From: Rhizosphaericola mali
GTDB lineage: Bacteria > Bacteroidota > Bacteroidia > Chitinophagales > Chitinophagaceae
DNA: 64,000 nt
Reading direction: 5' to 3'
NCBI RefSeq assembly: GCF_004337365.2
Contig: NZ_CP044016.1
Span: forward strand, 1,178,001-1,242,000
Positions within the stretch are counted from its first letter, which is position 1, and every line of letters starts with the position of its first letter. A model generated the notes under the pieces. That model was given only the letters and a program-made list of their open reading frames with translations. It did no database searches and was not told the origin of the DNA. The position numbers were made by a program, and so were the translations under genes. Of the stretch, positions 27,264 to 36,284 are shown one piece after another.

Positions 27264-28262
27264 ATGAAGCAGAACAAAATCCATAATTTTTTGCCGATAG
27301 CCATTGCGGTATTGTTGCCTGGGATCAATTTTCTTTCCCATAATACGGACTGGCCTATTGCCTCGTATGATAGTTTGCTGCGATGGATATGGTCGAGTGT
27401 GGTTTTGTATATTCTCTGGTACGTATTGCTTTGGACGTCAAAACTCCGTTCAAAATACAAATGGCTATGGGTTACTGCAGCAACACTGGCGATTGTAGCG
27501 ATCGTGTATGCACTGTTTGCGGTAATGGTTTTCCGTATTCCACAGACGGTTAGATATCAGTTGATTATCAAGATATTGTTTGCAGCGGCTTTACAGTTGA
27601 TTATCCAGTACAGTTTGCGTGCAAGTGATAATATCGGTCGTTTAAAGGTGGAAAAAGAACAGGCTATAACAGAAATATACAAACTACAGTTACAGGAATT
27701 GCGCACAAGAGTGGATCCACATTTTCTATTCAATTCGCTTAATACACTTCGCTCAATGGTACACCTAAAAGATCCCAAAAGCGAACCTTTCATCCTCCAT
27801 CTTTCACAATTGTACCGGCAAATGTTGAAATTGAAAGAGCAAGCCACCGTTACGTTAAGGGATGAAATGGAAGTAGTAAATGCCTATGTATTTTTAATGC
27901 AACAAAGAAGCGGTACAGGACTACAATTTTCCCAAAATATAAACGATGCCTATTGGAATGACCACATACCCACAATGAGTGTACAGACTATCGTTGAAAA
28001 TTGTTTCAAACACAACCGTACCAGTGTTGCGGAGCCTTTGCATATTGAAATTACGGCTGATGCAAATAATGAAATCATCATTCGCAACAATCTCTTACCC
28101 AAAATTTCGGTGGTGGAAAAATCAGGCTATGGCATTCAGAATATCCAAAAAAATTATATGCTGCTTAAAATTGCAGATGGCATTCATTTTGAGGAAACGG
28201 ACAGGCAATTTGAAGTAAAACTAAAACTAATCAGCGATGAATGTATTAATCATAGAGGATGA
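27264..28262 (+). CDS. LytS-type sensor histidine kinase
   Basis: This 332-residue kinase has four membrane helices in the first 118 residues, a short coiled coil, then the His_kinase (PF06580) motif RVDPHFLFNSLNTLRSMV with phospho-acceptor His153, an N-box IVENCFKHN and a G-box GYGIQNIQKNY. There is no extracellular sensor domain, so it probably senses membrane stress or the exporter itself. The response-regulator gene begins 26 nt before its stop, so the two are translationally coupled. Confidence 0.93.
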   Translation: MKQNKIHNFLPIAIAVLLPGINFLSHNTDWPIASYDSLLRWIWSSVVLYILWYVLLWTSKLRSKYKWLWVTAATLAIVAIVYALFAVMVFRIPQTVRYQLIIKILFAAALQLIIQYSLRASDNIGRLKVEKEQAITEIYKLQLQELRTRVDPHFLFNSLNTLRSMVHLKDPKSEPFILHLSQLYRQMLKLKEQATVTLRDEMEVVNAYVFLMQQRSGTGLQFSQNINDAYWNDHIPTMSVQTIVENCFKHNRTSVAEPLHIEITADANNEIIIRNNLLPKISVVEKSGYGIQNIQKNYMLLKIADGIHFEETDRQFEVKLKLISDECINHRG

Positions 28263-28992
28263 GCAGCCGACGGCAGCATTACTCAAAGAAATAGTGGAAA
28301 CAGAACTTGATTTTCTCGTGGTGAAAATACTGGATTCCATCGTTGATGCGGTGTCTTACCTTGCTCGGCACCAGCAAAATATGGATGTGATATTTATGGA
28401 CATCCAATTGACGGACGGTTATAGTTTTGAAATATTTAAAAATGTAGACATCTATGTTCCGGTGATTTTCTGCACGGCTTATGATGATTTTACCCTGAAA
28501 GCCATTCAGAACAACGGTATCGACTACATCCTGAAACCCTTTGAGGATGCTGCGATTATCCATTCGCTGCACAAATACAAAAAAATGGTGGATGGTATCC
28601 GCAGCAAAAACGCACTACAGTTCCAACTCCCTCAAACTGGAAAAACACAATACCAACAAAGCTTTCTGGTACAACAAAGAGAAAAAAGTGTGGTTATTCC
28701 CAACGATCAAATTGCCCATTTTTCTTTGGAAATGGAAACAGTTTATTTATATACTTTCAAAAGTGAACGCTTCCCTGTTTATAAAAATATGGATTATATC
28801 GAATCCGCAATTGATCCCAAATTATATTTCCGTATCAACCGGCAAATGATTGTCCATCGAAACAACGTGTTGTCTATAGAGCCTTTTTTCAACAGAAAGG
28901 TTTTCTTGCATTTACACATTCAGTCCAATGAAAAACCAATCGTCAGTCGACTAAAAGTAACAGCATTCAAGGATTGGGTGGAAATGGGATAA
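28237..28992 (+). CDS. LytTR-family response regulator
   Basis: This 251-residue regulator has a receiver domain at 1-120 with acidic pocket EDE, phospho-acceptor Asp55 in FMDIQL, the Thr/Ala switch in CTAYDD and Lys in YILKPF. The LytTR DNA-binding domain follows at about 150-248 (FLVQQREKSVVIPNDQIAHF; FRINRQMIVHRNNV). It overlaps the kinase gene and most likely controls the exporter operon upstream. Confidence 0.94.
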   Translation: MNVLIIEDEQPTAALLKEIVETELDFLVVKILDSIVDAVSYLARHQQNMDVIFMDIQLTDGYSFEIFKNVDIYVPVIFCTAYDDFTLKAIQNNGIDYILKPFEDAAIIHSLHKYKKMVDGIRSKNALQFQLPQTGKTQYQQSFLVQQREKSVVIPNDQIAHFSLEMETVYLYTFKSERFPVYKNMDYIESAIDPKLYFRINRQMIVHRNNVLSIEPFFNRKVFLHLHIQSNEKPIVSRLKVTAFKDWVEMG

Positions 28993-29018
28993 AATAATCA
29001 ACCAAAAAACAAACTTAT

Positions 29019-29945
29019 ATGAATTATGAAAATTTAAAACTTGATAAAAAAGATCCAAAAGTTGTAAAGGCATATGCTGTAGAAAAAGAGCTTTTCGATT
29101 TTTATGGAATTATCAATAAAGATCATTTCGTAACGCTACCAACTCTTAATTTGAAAGTTAGAATTTCAGAATTTGGCGAGGGGAAACCAATCGTTATTGT
29201 ACCCGGAAATACAGGTGATGTTTTTGTACAGACTTCATTGATAGCGGCATTAAAGGGAAGAAAAATATTCGCCATCAATCGACCTGGCGGTGGTTTGAGT
29301 GAAGGTATGGATCATAATTTAGTAGACATCAGGCAGTTTGCCTTTGAATCATTGGACTACATATTGAACGCATTAAATTTGACAAATGTGGATGTCGTTG
29401 CTCATTCCATGGGAGCACATTGGAGTACTTTATTGGCAATGGAAAAATCAGGTCGAGTAAAACGTTTGGTATTGTTGGGAAATCCTGGCAATATAATGGG
29501 TGGTAAACCACCATTGCCTATTCGATTATTAGCAATACCAATATTTAGCAACATAGTCATGAAATTAATGCTTCCTCAAAAACCTAAAAGTACTTTACGA
29601 GTGCTCACTATAATGGGGCATAGCAAGGAGTTTGTAAATACATTGCCGAACCAACTTAGAAACGCCTATTTTGCTTTCGATCATTTGCCACATTACAAGA
29701 TTTCTTTCGCAAGTTTATTGCAAAATATGATACCTCCAATAGTCGAGACGGAATTGAAAAAATTACATCAACCAACCGCGTTGATTTTAGGAACAAACGA
29801 CAATTTTTTATCACAGGAAAATGGGAGGAAAATTGTGGCTGTTATTCCCAACGGAACCTTTTATTCCATTGAGAATTCAGGGCATTTGCCATGGTTAGAA
29901 AATCTTCAAAAAGTTGCTGATATCATCTTGAATTTTTTAGCATAA
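29019..29945 (+). CDS. Alpha/beta-fold hydrolase
   Basis: This 308-residue protein without a signal peptide has the nucleophile elbow VVAHSMGAHWS (Ser130), an oxyanion-region HG replacement VPGNTGD, a candidate acid in LGTNDNFLS, and His in ENSGHLPWL near the end. The triad is therefore complete. It lies 26 nt after the response regulator and may be read from the same transcript. Family members hydrolyse esters, lactones or epoxides; the substrate here is unknown. Confidence 0.85.
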   Translation: MNYENLKLDKKDPKVVKAYAVEKELFDFYGIINKDHFVTLPTLNLKVRISEFGEGKPIVIVPGNTGDVFVQTSLIAALKGRKIFAINRPGGGLSEGMDHNLVDIRQFAFESLDYILNALNLTNVDVVAHSMGAHWSTLLAMEKSGRVKRLVLLGNPGNIMGGKPPLPIRLLAIPIFSNIVMKLMLPQKPKSTLRVLTIMGHSKEFVNTLPNQLRNAYFAFDHLPHYKISFASLLQNMIPPIVETELKKLHQPTALILGTNDNFLSQENGRKIVAVIPNGTFYSIENSGHLPWLENLQKVADIILNFLA

Positions 29946-30061
29946 AGGATGTAATTCACCCCTCAATAAAGTCATTTCGCCGGTCTGAGCATTGTTTAAA
30001 AATGCGGCTTGTTGCAATTTTGTCTTGAAAATTTCAACGATCATTTTTAAAACTTAAAACA

Positions 30062-30787
30062 ATGCAACAGTTCAGATTCAATGCTACAAAATGGCTCGCG
30101 CTAACATTATCTAGCGCATTACTTGTATCCTCCTGCAAAAAAAGTGATAACGCAACTGATAATTCCGTTGCAATAACAGACGAAGAAACCGTAGCTGCCA
30201 TTACGGATGCCACAACCAGTGGAGGCTTGACAGATCAAGTCTCTATGATGGGGGTGATTGTAGTGCCCAGTAAGGCTAGCATTTCCTGTGGCGAAAGCAA
30301 AGACACTACTATTGCAACCTCTGGCACAAGAACAAATGTGAGTTATAATTATAGTTTGGCATTGTCTAGAACTATTAAATGTACCAACTACATACCATCT
30401 ACTTTGACTTTAACTTATATCGGCGCCAACAGTTATTCTTCTACTAAAATGTCATCATCCGATAGTGCCAATGGTTCTTTGATCGTAACTCAGTTGCAAC
30501 CGACTTATTCCAGTTATATTTTCAATGGTTCTTATGAAAGAAAAGGTACGCAACAGTCCAATGTCAATCTTCAAAGGGCTATTACCTCTGACATACAATT
30601 TACGATTACATCCTTAACGGTTGATAAAACAACTAATACAATTTTGTCTGGAGTCGCAAGCGTTTCCTTTGTTGGAAGCACATCGGGAGGTTCATCTTCT
30701 ACTCGTGGTGCTACGCTAACATTTAACGGAAATGGTCAAGCTACTCTTGTATTAGACAATGGCAATTCCTATTCCATCACTTTTTAA
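30062..30787 (+). CDS. Hypothetical lipoprotein
   Basis: This 241-residue protein has a signal peptide ending in a lipobox (LLVSSCKK). The mature part is Ser/Thr/Asn-rich and beta-strand-like, with a near-N-terminal cysteine pair region (SISCGESKD, RTIKCTNY) that could form a disulfide. No family is recognised. It heads a run of small exported proteins (30.1-32.8 kb) that leads directly into the second LytS/LytTR pair. Confidence 0.65.
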   Translation: MQQFRFNATKWLALTLSSALLVSSCKKSDNATDNSVAITDEETVAAITDATTSGGLTDQVSMMGVIVVPSKASISCGESKDTTIATSGTRTNVSYNYSLALSRTIKCTNYIPSTLTLTYIGANSYSSTKMSSSDSANGSLIVTQLQPTYSSYIFNGSYERKGTQQSNVNLQRAITSDIQFTITSLTVDKTTNTILSGVASVSFVGSTSGGSSSTRGATLTFNGNGQATLVLDNGNSYSITF

Positions 30788-30797
30788 ATGAATCATT

Positions 30798-31202
30798 ATG
30801 AAAATTAAAATCTTAATGTTTGCCTTCCTACTGATGGCAATATTTACAAAATCAGAAGCACAAAGCATCTCTGAATTTAGGAAATTGAATATTCCTACAA
30901 AAAGCAATAGGTTGACTGATAGCATTCATATAATGCTTAGTTTGAATGATAAACAGACGCAACAAATGCATCAAATCATTACGGATGGCTTGACAGAAAT
31001 CCAGCCAATTGTACACTCAGATAAAAGTAGATATTCCAAATGGAGAATGCTTAAAGGTATTCGTAACAAATATCAGAGCCAAGTAAAGACTATTCTGACA
31101 AAAGATCAATGGGCAAAATGGGAAACCGAAAAGAAAGCTTTGATTGCCTACTATAAAGAGCAAATTGGAAATATTCCATTAAGGACTTCATTCAGTAATT
31201 AA
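30798..31202 (+). CDS. Secreted Spy/CpxP-like helical protein
   Basis: This 134-residue protein has a signal peptide (ILMFAFLLMAIFTKSEAQ) and a helical, basic mature part: LSLNDKQTQQMHQII, then RYSKWRMLKGIRNKYQSQVKTILTKDQWAKWETEKKAL. The pattern of a leading L.L...Q segment and a later IL..DQ resembles the LTxxQ motifs of Spy/CpxP periplasmic chaperones, though the match is loose. It aligns with the next gene, so the two are likely diverged duplicates. It starts 10 nt after the previous stop. Confidence 0.6.
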   Translation: MKIKILMFAFLLMAIFTKSEAQSISEFRKLNIPTKSNRLTDSIHIMLSLNDKQTQQMHQIITDGLTEIQPIVHSDKSRYSKWRMLKGIRNKYQSQVKTILTKDQWAKWETEKKALIAYYKEQIGNIPLRTSFSN

Positions 31203-31221
31203 ATATTAAACTATAAGAATC

Positions 31222-31578
31222 ATGCATAAAATTCGCATATTGGTTTTAGGTGTTCTGTTCTTAACCACATCAGCAGTGCTCCATGCGCAAACAGATTCCA
31301 CCGCTAAAGTGATGACAGACAACTTGAACTCAAAAGTACAATTTTCCAAAGATCAATATAATCAAGTGTTGCAGGCCAATCAAGATTTTCTGACTGCTAT
31401 GCAGAAATTAAGAACAGACGAGGGAAGCCGACTTTCAAAATTCAAATCCTTGAAATCCTTGGATGAAAACAGAGACGCAAAAATGAAACAAATCTTGTCT
31501 GACGACCAATACAAACTATATCTCAAAAACAAAGAAGATAAACGTAAACAAATGAAATCGCTTAAAGATTCTAAATAA
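31222..31578 (+). CDS. Secreted Spy/CpxP-like helical protein, paralogue
   Basis: This 118-residue protein has a signal peptide (ILVLGVLFLTTSAVLHAQ). VQFSKDQYNQVLQANQDFL and RLSKFKSLKSLDENRDAKMKQILSDDQYKLYLKN line up with the corresponding segments of the preceding protein (SK..xLK, IL..DQ). It is highly charged and probably all-helical. It lies 19 nt downstream of its paralogue and 12 nt upstream of the next small gene, in one operon. A periplasmic chaperone or stress-buffer role is a guess from the fold pattern. Confidence 0.6.
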   Translation: MHKIRILVLGVLFLTTSAVLHAQTDSTAKVMTDNLNSKVQFSKDQYNQVLQANQDFLTAMQKLRTDEGSRLSKFKSLKSLDENRDAKMKQILSDDQYKLYLKNKEDKRKQMKSLKDSK

Positions 31579-31590
31579 CCTAAAAAAATA

Positions 31591-31986
31591 ATGAATATGA
31601 AAAAGATAATCCTTTTTGCAAGTGTGGCAATCATTGCTTTTTGCCTTCAATCTCAAATTGTTTCTGCTCAGACATTGAACAGCACCAATCAAGCAAACCG
31701 TGCAGCACGTAGACAAGGTAATGTTGCTACCCGCAAAACAACCGATTCTACCGTGCACAAAAATCAAGTGAGCACCTATCAATCTAATAGTACTACACGT
31801 AAAGATGCTTATGCTGATAGTGCTATTGCCAATGGTGACGGAAAGGCATTGTACCAGCAAAACTCTGCCAACAGAAAAGCAACCTTGCAAACCAATGGAG
31901 CGGTAAAAAAAGATGCCATACAATCCAATTCCCAAAGTAGAAGAACCACAGCCCAACAAAATCGAGCCAATAGACAAAATCCATAG
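31591..31986 (+). CDS. Secreted Asn/Gln/Arg-rich low-complexity protein
   Basis: This 131-residue protein has a signal peptide (ILFASVAIIAFCLQSQIVSAQ) and a mature part almost devoid of hydrophobic residues: repeated short blocks with Asn, Gln, Ser, Thr and a basic pair every 10-15 residues (NRAARRQGN, SNSTTRKDA, NSANRKATL, SQSRRTTAQ). It looks intrinsically disordered. No homologue family is recognised. It is followed by the terminator at 32002-32040. Confidence 0.55.
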   Translation: MNMKKIILFASVAIIAFCLQSQIVSAQTLNSTNQANRAARRQGNVATRKTTDSTVHKNQVSTYQSNSTTRKDAYADSAIANGDGKALYQQNSANRKATLQTNGAVKKDAIQSNSQSRRTTAQQNRANRQNP

Positions 31987-32001
31987 TTATACATCCTAAA
32001 T

Positions 32002-32040
32002 AACATACTAACTGTATTTCGAAAAAGCGGTTAGTATGTT
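32002..32040 (+). terminator. Hairpin terminator after the small secreted-protein genes
   Basis: An 11-bp perfect stem AACATACTAAC (32002-32012) pairs with GTTAGTATGTT (32030-32040), with a 17-nt loop and only a short T-run after it. It probably separates the upstream run of small secreted proteins from the following gene, perhaps incompletely. Confidence 0.55.
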
Positions 32041-32054
32041 TTAAAATAACAGAA

Positions 32055-32849
32055 ATGAAAAAAAATATTTGCAGACTGATTTTGTTATCTGCCATTCTTT
32101 TTGGTACAAATAGTCACGCACAGTTCCTCAATAATATCAAAGAGAAAATACAGAATAAATTGACAAATATTAATCCAACAAAACATGCCACAGTGGCGAA
32201 GGATTCGATTTTGTCAAATCCTAATGCTACAGAGGTATTTTCGGTATCTGGGAACCGTATTTTATTTAAAGATGATTTTTCCAATGACAAAGTAGGATCT
32301 ATGCCAAAACATTGGAAATCTAATATTGGAGGCTCGGTAATAGTTTTACCTAATCAAGAAAACAAATGGTTCTTGTTGGAACCTTCTGCATCTTATAGGT
32401 TAGACAGTGTGTTTAATTTGCCCAACAAATTTGCATTGGAGTTTGATCTGTATTGCAATACAACGGATATTGGATTTATAAAAAATCTGGATATGGGTTT
32501 TACTCCCGACAATAGTGCACAATCTTATCAATATGCGGTTAGCAGTAATGTGAACGGTTTTGTAGAATTTGCAACATCTTCCAACCAAGCACTATTAGTC
32601 AATAAACAGACAGAGAGCAATGGACGTATTCCATTTAAATTTGACAATTATACCAATTCCAAAATACACTTATCTTTATTAGTGGAAGGCAAAAACATAA
32701 AAGTATTTTGGGATGGAAAGAAATTATTTGATAAAGAAGATTTTTTCCAACTGATAGGTAACAGACATTTTTTCATCAGCACAGATCCCAATATGAAAGA
32801 GAATGCACAACTATGTATTGGTAATTTTTTAATCACTGGATTTGAATAA
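32055..32849 (+). CDS. Secreted jelly-roll (LamG-like) domain protein
   Basis: This 264-residue protein has a signal peptide (LILLSAILFGTNSHAQ). From about residue 70 the pattern ILFKDDFSNDKVGSMPKHWKSN, then FALEFDLYC and LSLLVEGKNIKVFWDGKKLFD, ending LCIGNFLITGF, is that of concanavalin-like sandwich domains that bind or trim glycans. No catalytic residues can be assigned. It is the last gene before the second kinase, 16 nt upstream. Confidence 0.6.
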   Translation: MKKNICRLILLSAILFGTNSHAQFLNNIKEKIQNKLTNINPTKHATVAKDSILSNPNATEVFSVSGNRILFKDDFSNDKVGSMPKHWKSNIGGSVIVLPNQENKWFLLEPSASYRLDSVFNLPNKFALEFDLYCNTTDIGFIKNLDMGFTPDNSAQSYQYAVSSNVNGFVEFATSSNQALLVNKQTESNGRIPFKFDNYTNSKIHLSLLVEGKNIKVFWDGKKLFDKEDFFQLIGNRHFFISTDPNMKENAQLCIGNFLITGFE

Positions 32850-32864
32850 TCCATTTTAGGTAAT

Positions 32865-33881
32865 ATGTTTCGTATATTGAATAAAAAAATAGTTTTTTAC
32901 TATGCCATTTTGTTGACGGCAATCGTCAATCTACCTAGACTTCTGGTCAATAACCAGCATTTTACGGAGAGCAGAATGCTTCCCTTTGACTGGGCAGAAT
33001 GGTTCTGCAGCATTTTACTTAGTTTTTTGTACGTGCTAATTGTGTTTTATCTGAGTGATAAAAAATTGTTTGTTTTTTATAGTAACAAAGCTAGAAAAGA
33101 GACATTACGCATCGTAGTTGTGAATGTTGGATTGTGGTTGCTCTTTGTTTTTATTGGGGCAATTATTAGTAGGCTATTTATACATAGTAAGATGTTTCCG
33201 ATGAATGGATATGTATTGAGATTTACAGCTTTACTATTGTTAAGTATCATCGCATTAAGGATTATGGCGATTAATTATCAAACACAGGAAAAAGAAAAGG
33301 AAATCCAAGCGTTGCGCCTCGTCAATACACAGAAAGATTTGTCCTTATTGAAATCTCAGCTTAGCCCTCACTTTCTTTTCAATGCATTTAGTAGTTTGTC
33401 TGGTGTTATTTATGAAAATCCTGAAAAAGCACAAAAATATGTAGTACAGTTATCCCAATATTTTCGTTATTCATTAGAAAATAAAAATGAGAATATATCC
33501 AATTTGGAAGAAGAATTAAAAGCCGTGGAAAACTATTGTGGTATTTTGCAAATGCGTTTAGAAGATGGTTTTCAATACAAAATTCATATAGACAAAACAC
33601 AACTATATAAAGCTCATTTGCCACATATAAGCCTTCAGCCATTGATAGAAAACGCAGTAAAGCATAATATTGCCACGGCAAATAATCCTTTATTGGTGGA
33701 TATTTTTGATGAAGGAAACTGTCTAATTGTAAAAAATAATATGCAAAAGAAACCTTTCCCTGAATCGGGCACAGGCACAGGACTTTCCAATCTGGCGGAA
33801 CGCTACCAACTATTGTTTAAAAAGGAAATTGAGGTTTCAAATGATGGCAACTATTTCACTATAAAATTACCTTTAGTTTAG
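32865..33881 (+). CDS. LytS-type sensor histidine kinase (second)
   Basis: This 338-residue kinase has four membrane helices (about 9-28, 46-64, 82-104, 117-136), a coiled coil, His169 in SQLSPHFLFNAFSSLSG, N-box LQPLIENAVKHNI and G-box GTGTGLSNLAERY. It has the same domain order as the kinase at 27.3 kb but is clearly diverged. It is 2 nt from the response regulator downstream. Confidence 0.93.
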   Translation: MFRILNKKIVFYYAILLTAIVNLPRLLVNNQHFTESRMLPFDWAEWFCSILLSFLYVLIVFYLSDKKLFVFYSNKARKETLRIVVVNVGLWLLFVFIGAIISRLFIHSKMFPMNGYVLRFTALLLLSIIALRIMAINYQTQEKEKEIQALRLVNTQKDLSLLKSQLSPHFLFNAFSSLSGVIYENPEKAQKYVVQLSQYFRYSLENKNENISNLEEELKAVENYCGILQMRLEDGFQYKIHIDKTQLYKAHLPHISLQPLIENAVKHNIATANNPLLVDIFDEGNCLIVKNNMQKKPFPESGTGTGLSNLAERYQLLFKKEIEVSNDGNYFTIKLPLV

Positions 33882-33883
33882 AG

Positions 33884-34648
33884 ATGATGCACGTTTTAAT
33901 TATAGAAGACGAACCCGCTACTGCTAGGTTACTACAATCCATGCTGGCTCAAATAGAATCTATGCATTTTTATAGTGTGTTGGATAGTGTGACGGCTGCT
34001 ATTGATTGGTTTAATACGAATGATAATCCGTTGGATTTGGTATTTATGGACATCCGTCTTTCTGATGGATTGTCCCTGGAGATTTTTTCAAAAGCAAATA
34101 TTACAGTACCTGTTATTTTTGTCACGGCTTATGAGGAATACACGTTGTCTGCATTTAAAACGACGGGCATCGACTATATACTAAAGCCTTTTGACAAAGA
34201 GGAACTGCTAAAAGCTGTTAGTAAATACAAACAATTATTTCAGAATACAAAACCTGAAGTGTCCAATCAACTAATTGATATTGATTTTTTAAGAAAGTCA
34301 CTACAGTCATATAAACAGGCATTTTTGGTGTCTTTTAGAAATAAATTGCTTCCATTGTCTGTTAAAAGTATTGCCTACATTACAACAGTGAATGAAGTCA
34401 GTATTGCCTACGTTTCAAAGGATAAAAAATATGTGTTAGACAACACGCTAGAAGAGTTGGCGAATTTGTTGGATCCCAAAGATTTCTTCCGTGCCAATCG
34501 CCAATTTTTAATCAACAAAACATTTGTGCAGGATTTAGATTATTATTTCAATGGTCGAATGGTTGTTAATCTTACTATACCCACCACTGAAAAAATCATT
34601 GTCAGCAAAGCCAAAGTCCCTGAATTGAAAAAATGGATGGGGTTGTAG
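33884..34648 (+). CDS. LytTR-family response regulator (second)
   Basis: This 254-residue regulator has an acidic pocket EDE, phospho-acceptor Asp56 in FMDIRL, switch residues in VTAYEE and YILKPFDKEEL. The LytTR domain occupies about 150-250 (FLVSFRNKLLPLSVKSIAYI; FRANRQFLINKTFV). Together with the kinase it likely controls the small secreted-protein genes just upstream, in the same layout as the exporter and its pair at 21.9-29.0 kb. Confidence 0.93.
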   Translation: MMHVLIIEDEPATARLLQSMLAQIESMHFYSVLDSVTAAIDWFNTNDNPLDLVFMDIRLSDGLSLEIFSKANITVPVIFVTAYEEYTLSAFKTTGIDYILKPFDKEELLKAVSKYKQLFQNTKPEVSNQLIDIDFLRKSLQSYKQAFLVSFRNKLLPLSVKSIAYITTVNEVSIAYVSKDKKYVLDNTLEELANLLDPKDFFRANRQFLINKTFVQDLDYYFNGRMVVNLTIPTTEKIIVSKAKVPELKKWMGL

Positions 34649-34774
34649 TTTTGAATTTCAATTAAACTATTTCTCTAAATAAAATAAATGTATTCACCAA
34701 CCAAGATCCCTTTAAAATACAGATAAGCATTACCGTTCTTAATCCAAGAATATGTCTAAAATTTTATATATAAT

Positions 34775-36007
34775 TTACTTTCGAAAAATATCCTCCATTT
34801 CTTTTACAGCATTAATTCTTTTGGATTTGACATAAGACATAAAGGTTCTTTCAGAGTTGTGACCTGTGATGGCCATTATAGTTTGTATATTGATACCTCT
34901 TTTATACATATTTGTTGCAAAACTCCTTCTAGCTGTATGTGTTGTAACAAGACTATAAAAAGGTTCAGTCATGGAAACTTTTCGTCCTCCTTTAGTGATT
35001 GAGTAAGCAACATTATCGGTAAAACCTGCCATCTTTACGATATCCTTAATCCTTCGATTAACTTGCCATTCGGTGAGGGCATTGGGTAACAAACCTCCAT
35101 ATTTGATAATAGTTTTCTTTACTATCGGATGTAGTGGAATATCGATAAATTCAGAGGTCTTTTCACTTCTGATGGAAATTATATTACCATGAATATGGCT
35201 CTTAGTTATTTCCAACAAGTTGCCGACTCTCAAACCAAGCCAACAGGATGCAACAAACAGATCTCGAATGACTTCATCATTTGGATTATTTTCTAAATTG
35301 AGAACACTCAAGGTTTTTATCTGATCCTCTGACAGATAAACAGAGAAGCTTTCCTCTGTAGTTTTTTTGAACCGCTTGCTTTTGAACTTGAAATTTGAGT
35401 GCAGTTCTCTTTCTTCCGCCTCTGCCATAAAAAATTTGATATGTTTTACTTCTTTACCTATTGTATTAACAGAATACTCTTTTTCTATTTGACAATAAGA
35501 AACATAGGCATTATAAAAATCCATATCAATACTTTCAAAATGTACAGGTCTTTTATAACTGTTCTTTTGAAAGGATTTCAGATTTTTGAGGGTTGTAAGG
35601 TATTGTGCTAATGTACCAGATGTGCGGTTGAGTGTCGGAATTAATTTTTCCATGAATTGTACAAGACTACCACCTTCAGACAAATCGATTCGGACTTTTT
35701 CAGCGTTATTTATCTCAATTTGCTTTATTTGCTGCTTGAATTTTACAAGTATATCTTGTTCCTGATTCTGTATCAGTTCTGTTAATTTGGAAACTGCACT
35801 TGCACCAAAGGATTGTAGATAATTATTAAACTCCATAGTTTCCGCAGAGGTCCCCCTCGCTCGTTGTGCATTCTCATTCCAATTTGTTGGTTTTATGACC
35901 TTGCCGGTACTTATGGTAATTCTTTTACCATGACAATACAAATAGAGCATTACTGTTGATCGTCCTTGTTTGTTGAGTTTGTTACTTAGATAAAAACGAG
36001 GTTCCAT
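34775..36007 (-). CDS. Tyrosine recombinase/integrase
   Basis: This 410-residue protein has the phage-integrase SAM-like core-binding domain and a catalytic domain: Arg in CWLGLRVGNLLEI near residue 255, the HTARRSFATNMYKRG box near 355 (His-x-x-Arg), ITGHNSERTFMSYVKSK with the nucleophile Tyr near 392. All key residues are present. Such enzymes integrate Bacteroidota mobilisable elements at tRNA 3' ends or short repeats. The gene is close to a possible tRNA-tail site at 36163-36180 and to three TACTTACA repeats upstream, so it probably drove integration of the element that carries the mobilisation module. Confidence 0.92.
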   Translation of the reverse strand: MEPRFYLSNKLNKQGRSTVMLYLYCHGKRITISTGKVIKPTNWNENAQRARGTSAETMEFNNYLQSFGASAVSKLTELIQNQEQDILVKFKQQIKQIEINNAEKVRIDLSEGGSLVQFMEKLIPTLNRTSGTLAQYLTTLKNLKSFQKNSYKRPVHFESIDMDFYNAYVSYCQIEKEYSVNTIGKEVKHIKFFMAEAEERELHSNFKFKSKRFKKTTEESFSVYLSEDQIKTLSVLNLENNPNDEVIRDLFVASCWLGLRVGNLLEITKSHIHGNIISIRSEKTSEFIDIPLHPIVKKTIIKYGGLLPNALTEWQVNRRIKDIVKMAGFTDNVAYSITKGGRKVSMTEPFYSLVTTHTARRSFATNMYKRGINIQTIMAITGHNSERTFMSYVKSKRINAVKEMEDIFRK

Positions 36008-36020
36008 GGCGATAATTTTT

Positions 36021-36060
36021 TACTTACAATTACTTACAGTTTTTTGAATATTTACTTACA
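36021..36060. repeat. Three TACTTACA direct repeats upstream of the integrase
   Basis: TACTTACA occurs at 36021-36028, 36031-36038 and 36053-36060, the first two exactly 10 bp apart, one helical turn. Position 14-55 bp before the integrase start fits arm-type integrase or excisionase binding sites, or an operator autoregulating integrase. Confidence 0.5.
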
Positions 36061-36162
36061 ATAAAGATAATCCATTTAAACAAAAAATATTGTAACTATT
36101 TGGTAAATAATTAATTGTATTAATATCTATTAAAGTGTATTAAACTCTATTTACGATAAATA

Positions 36163-36180
36163 AGTCCCAGCGGGATCACA
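36163..36180 (+). other. Possible attachment site: tRNA 3'-end-like sequence
   Basis: AGTCCCAGCGGGATCACA reads like the 3' end of a tRNA: end of the T loop, T-stem strand CCCAG, acceptor strand CGGGATC, then ACA. No tRNA body precedes it, as expected when an integrase leaves a duplicated 3' end at the far boundary of an element. A matching full tRNA (beginning GATCCCG) was not found in the window. The strong terminator 41 nt downstream fits an original tRNA transcription unit. Confidence 0.4.
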
Positions 36181-36220
36181 GAAAGCAGTAAAATTAAATT
36201 AGACTGGTTTCAATAAAATT

Positions 36221-36259
36221 AAGAAAGCCGTGTAAATCAATAGATTACACGGCTTTCTT
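36221..36259. terminator. Strong bidirectional terminator hairpin
   Basis: A perfect 15-bp stem AAGAAAGCCGTGTAA (36221-36235) pairs with TTACACGGCTTTCTT (36245-36259), flanked by A-rich sequence on the left and T-rich sequence on the right. It could serve the putative tRNA on the plus strand and the gene remnant on the minus strand. Confidence 0.8.
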
Positions 36260-36284
36260 GTTAAATGTCGATAGCCTAGCTAGC

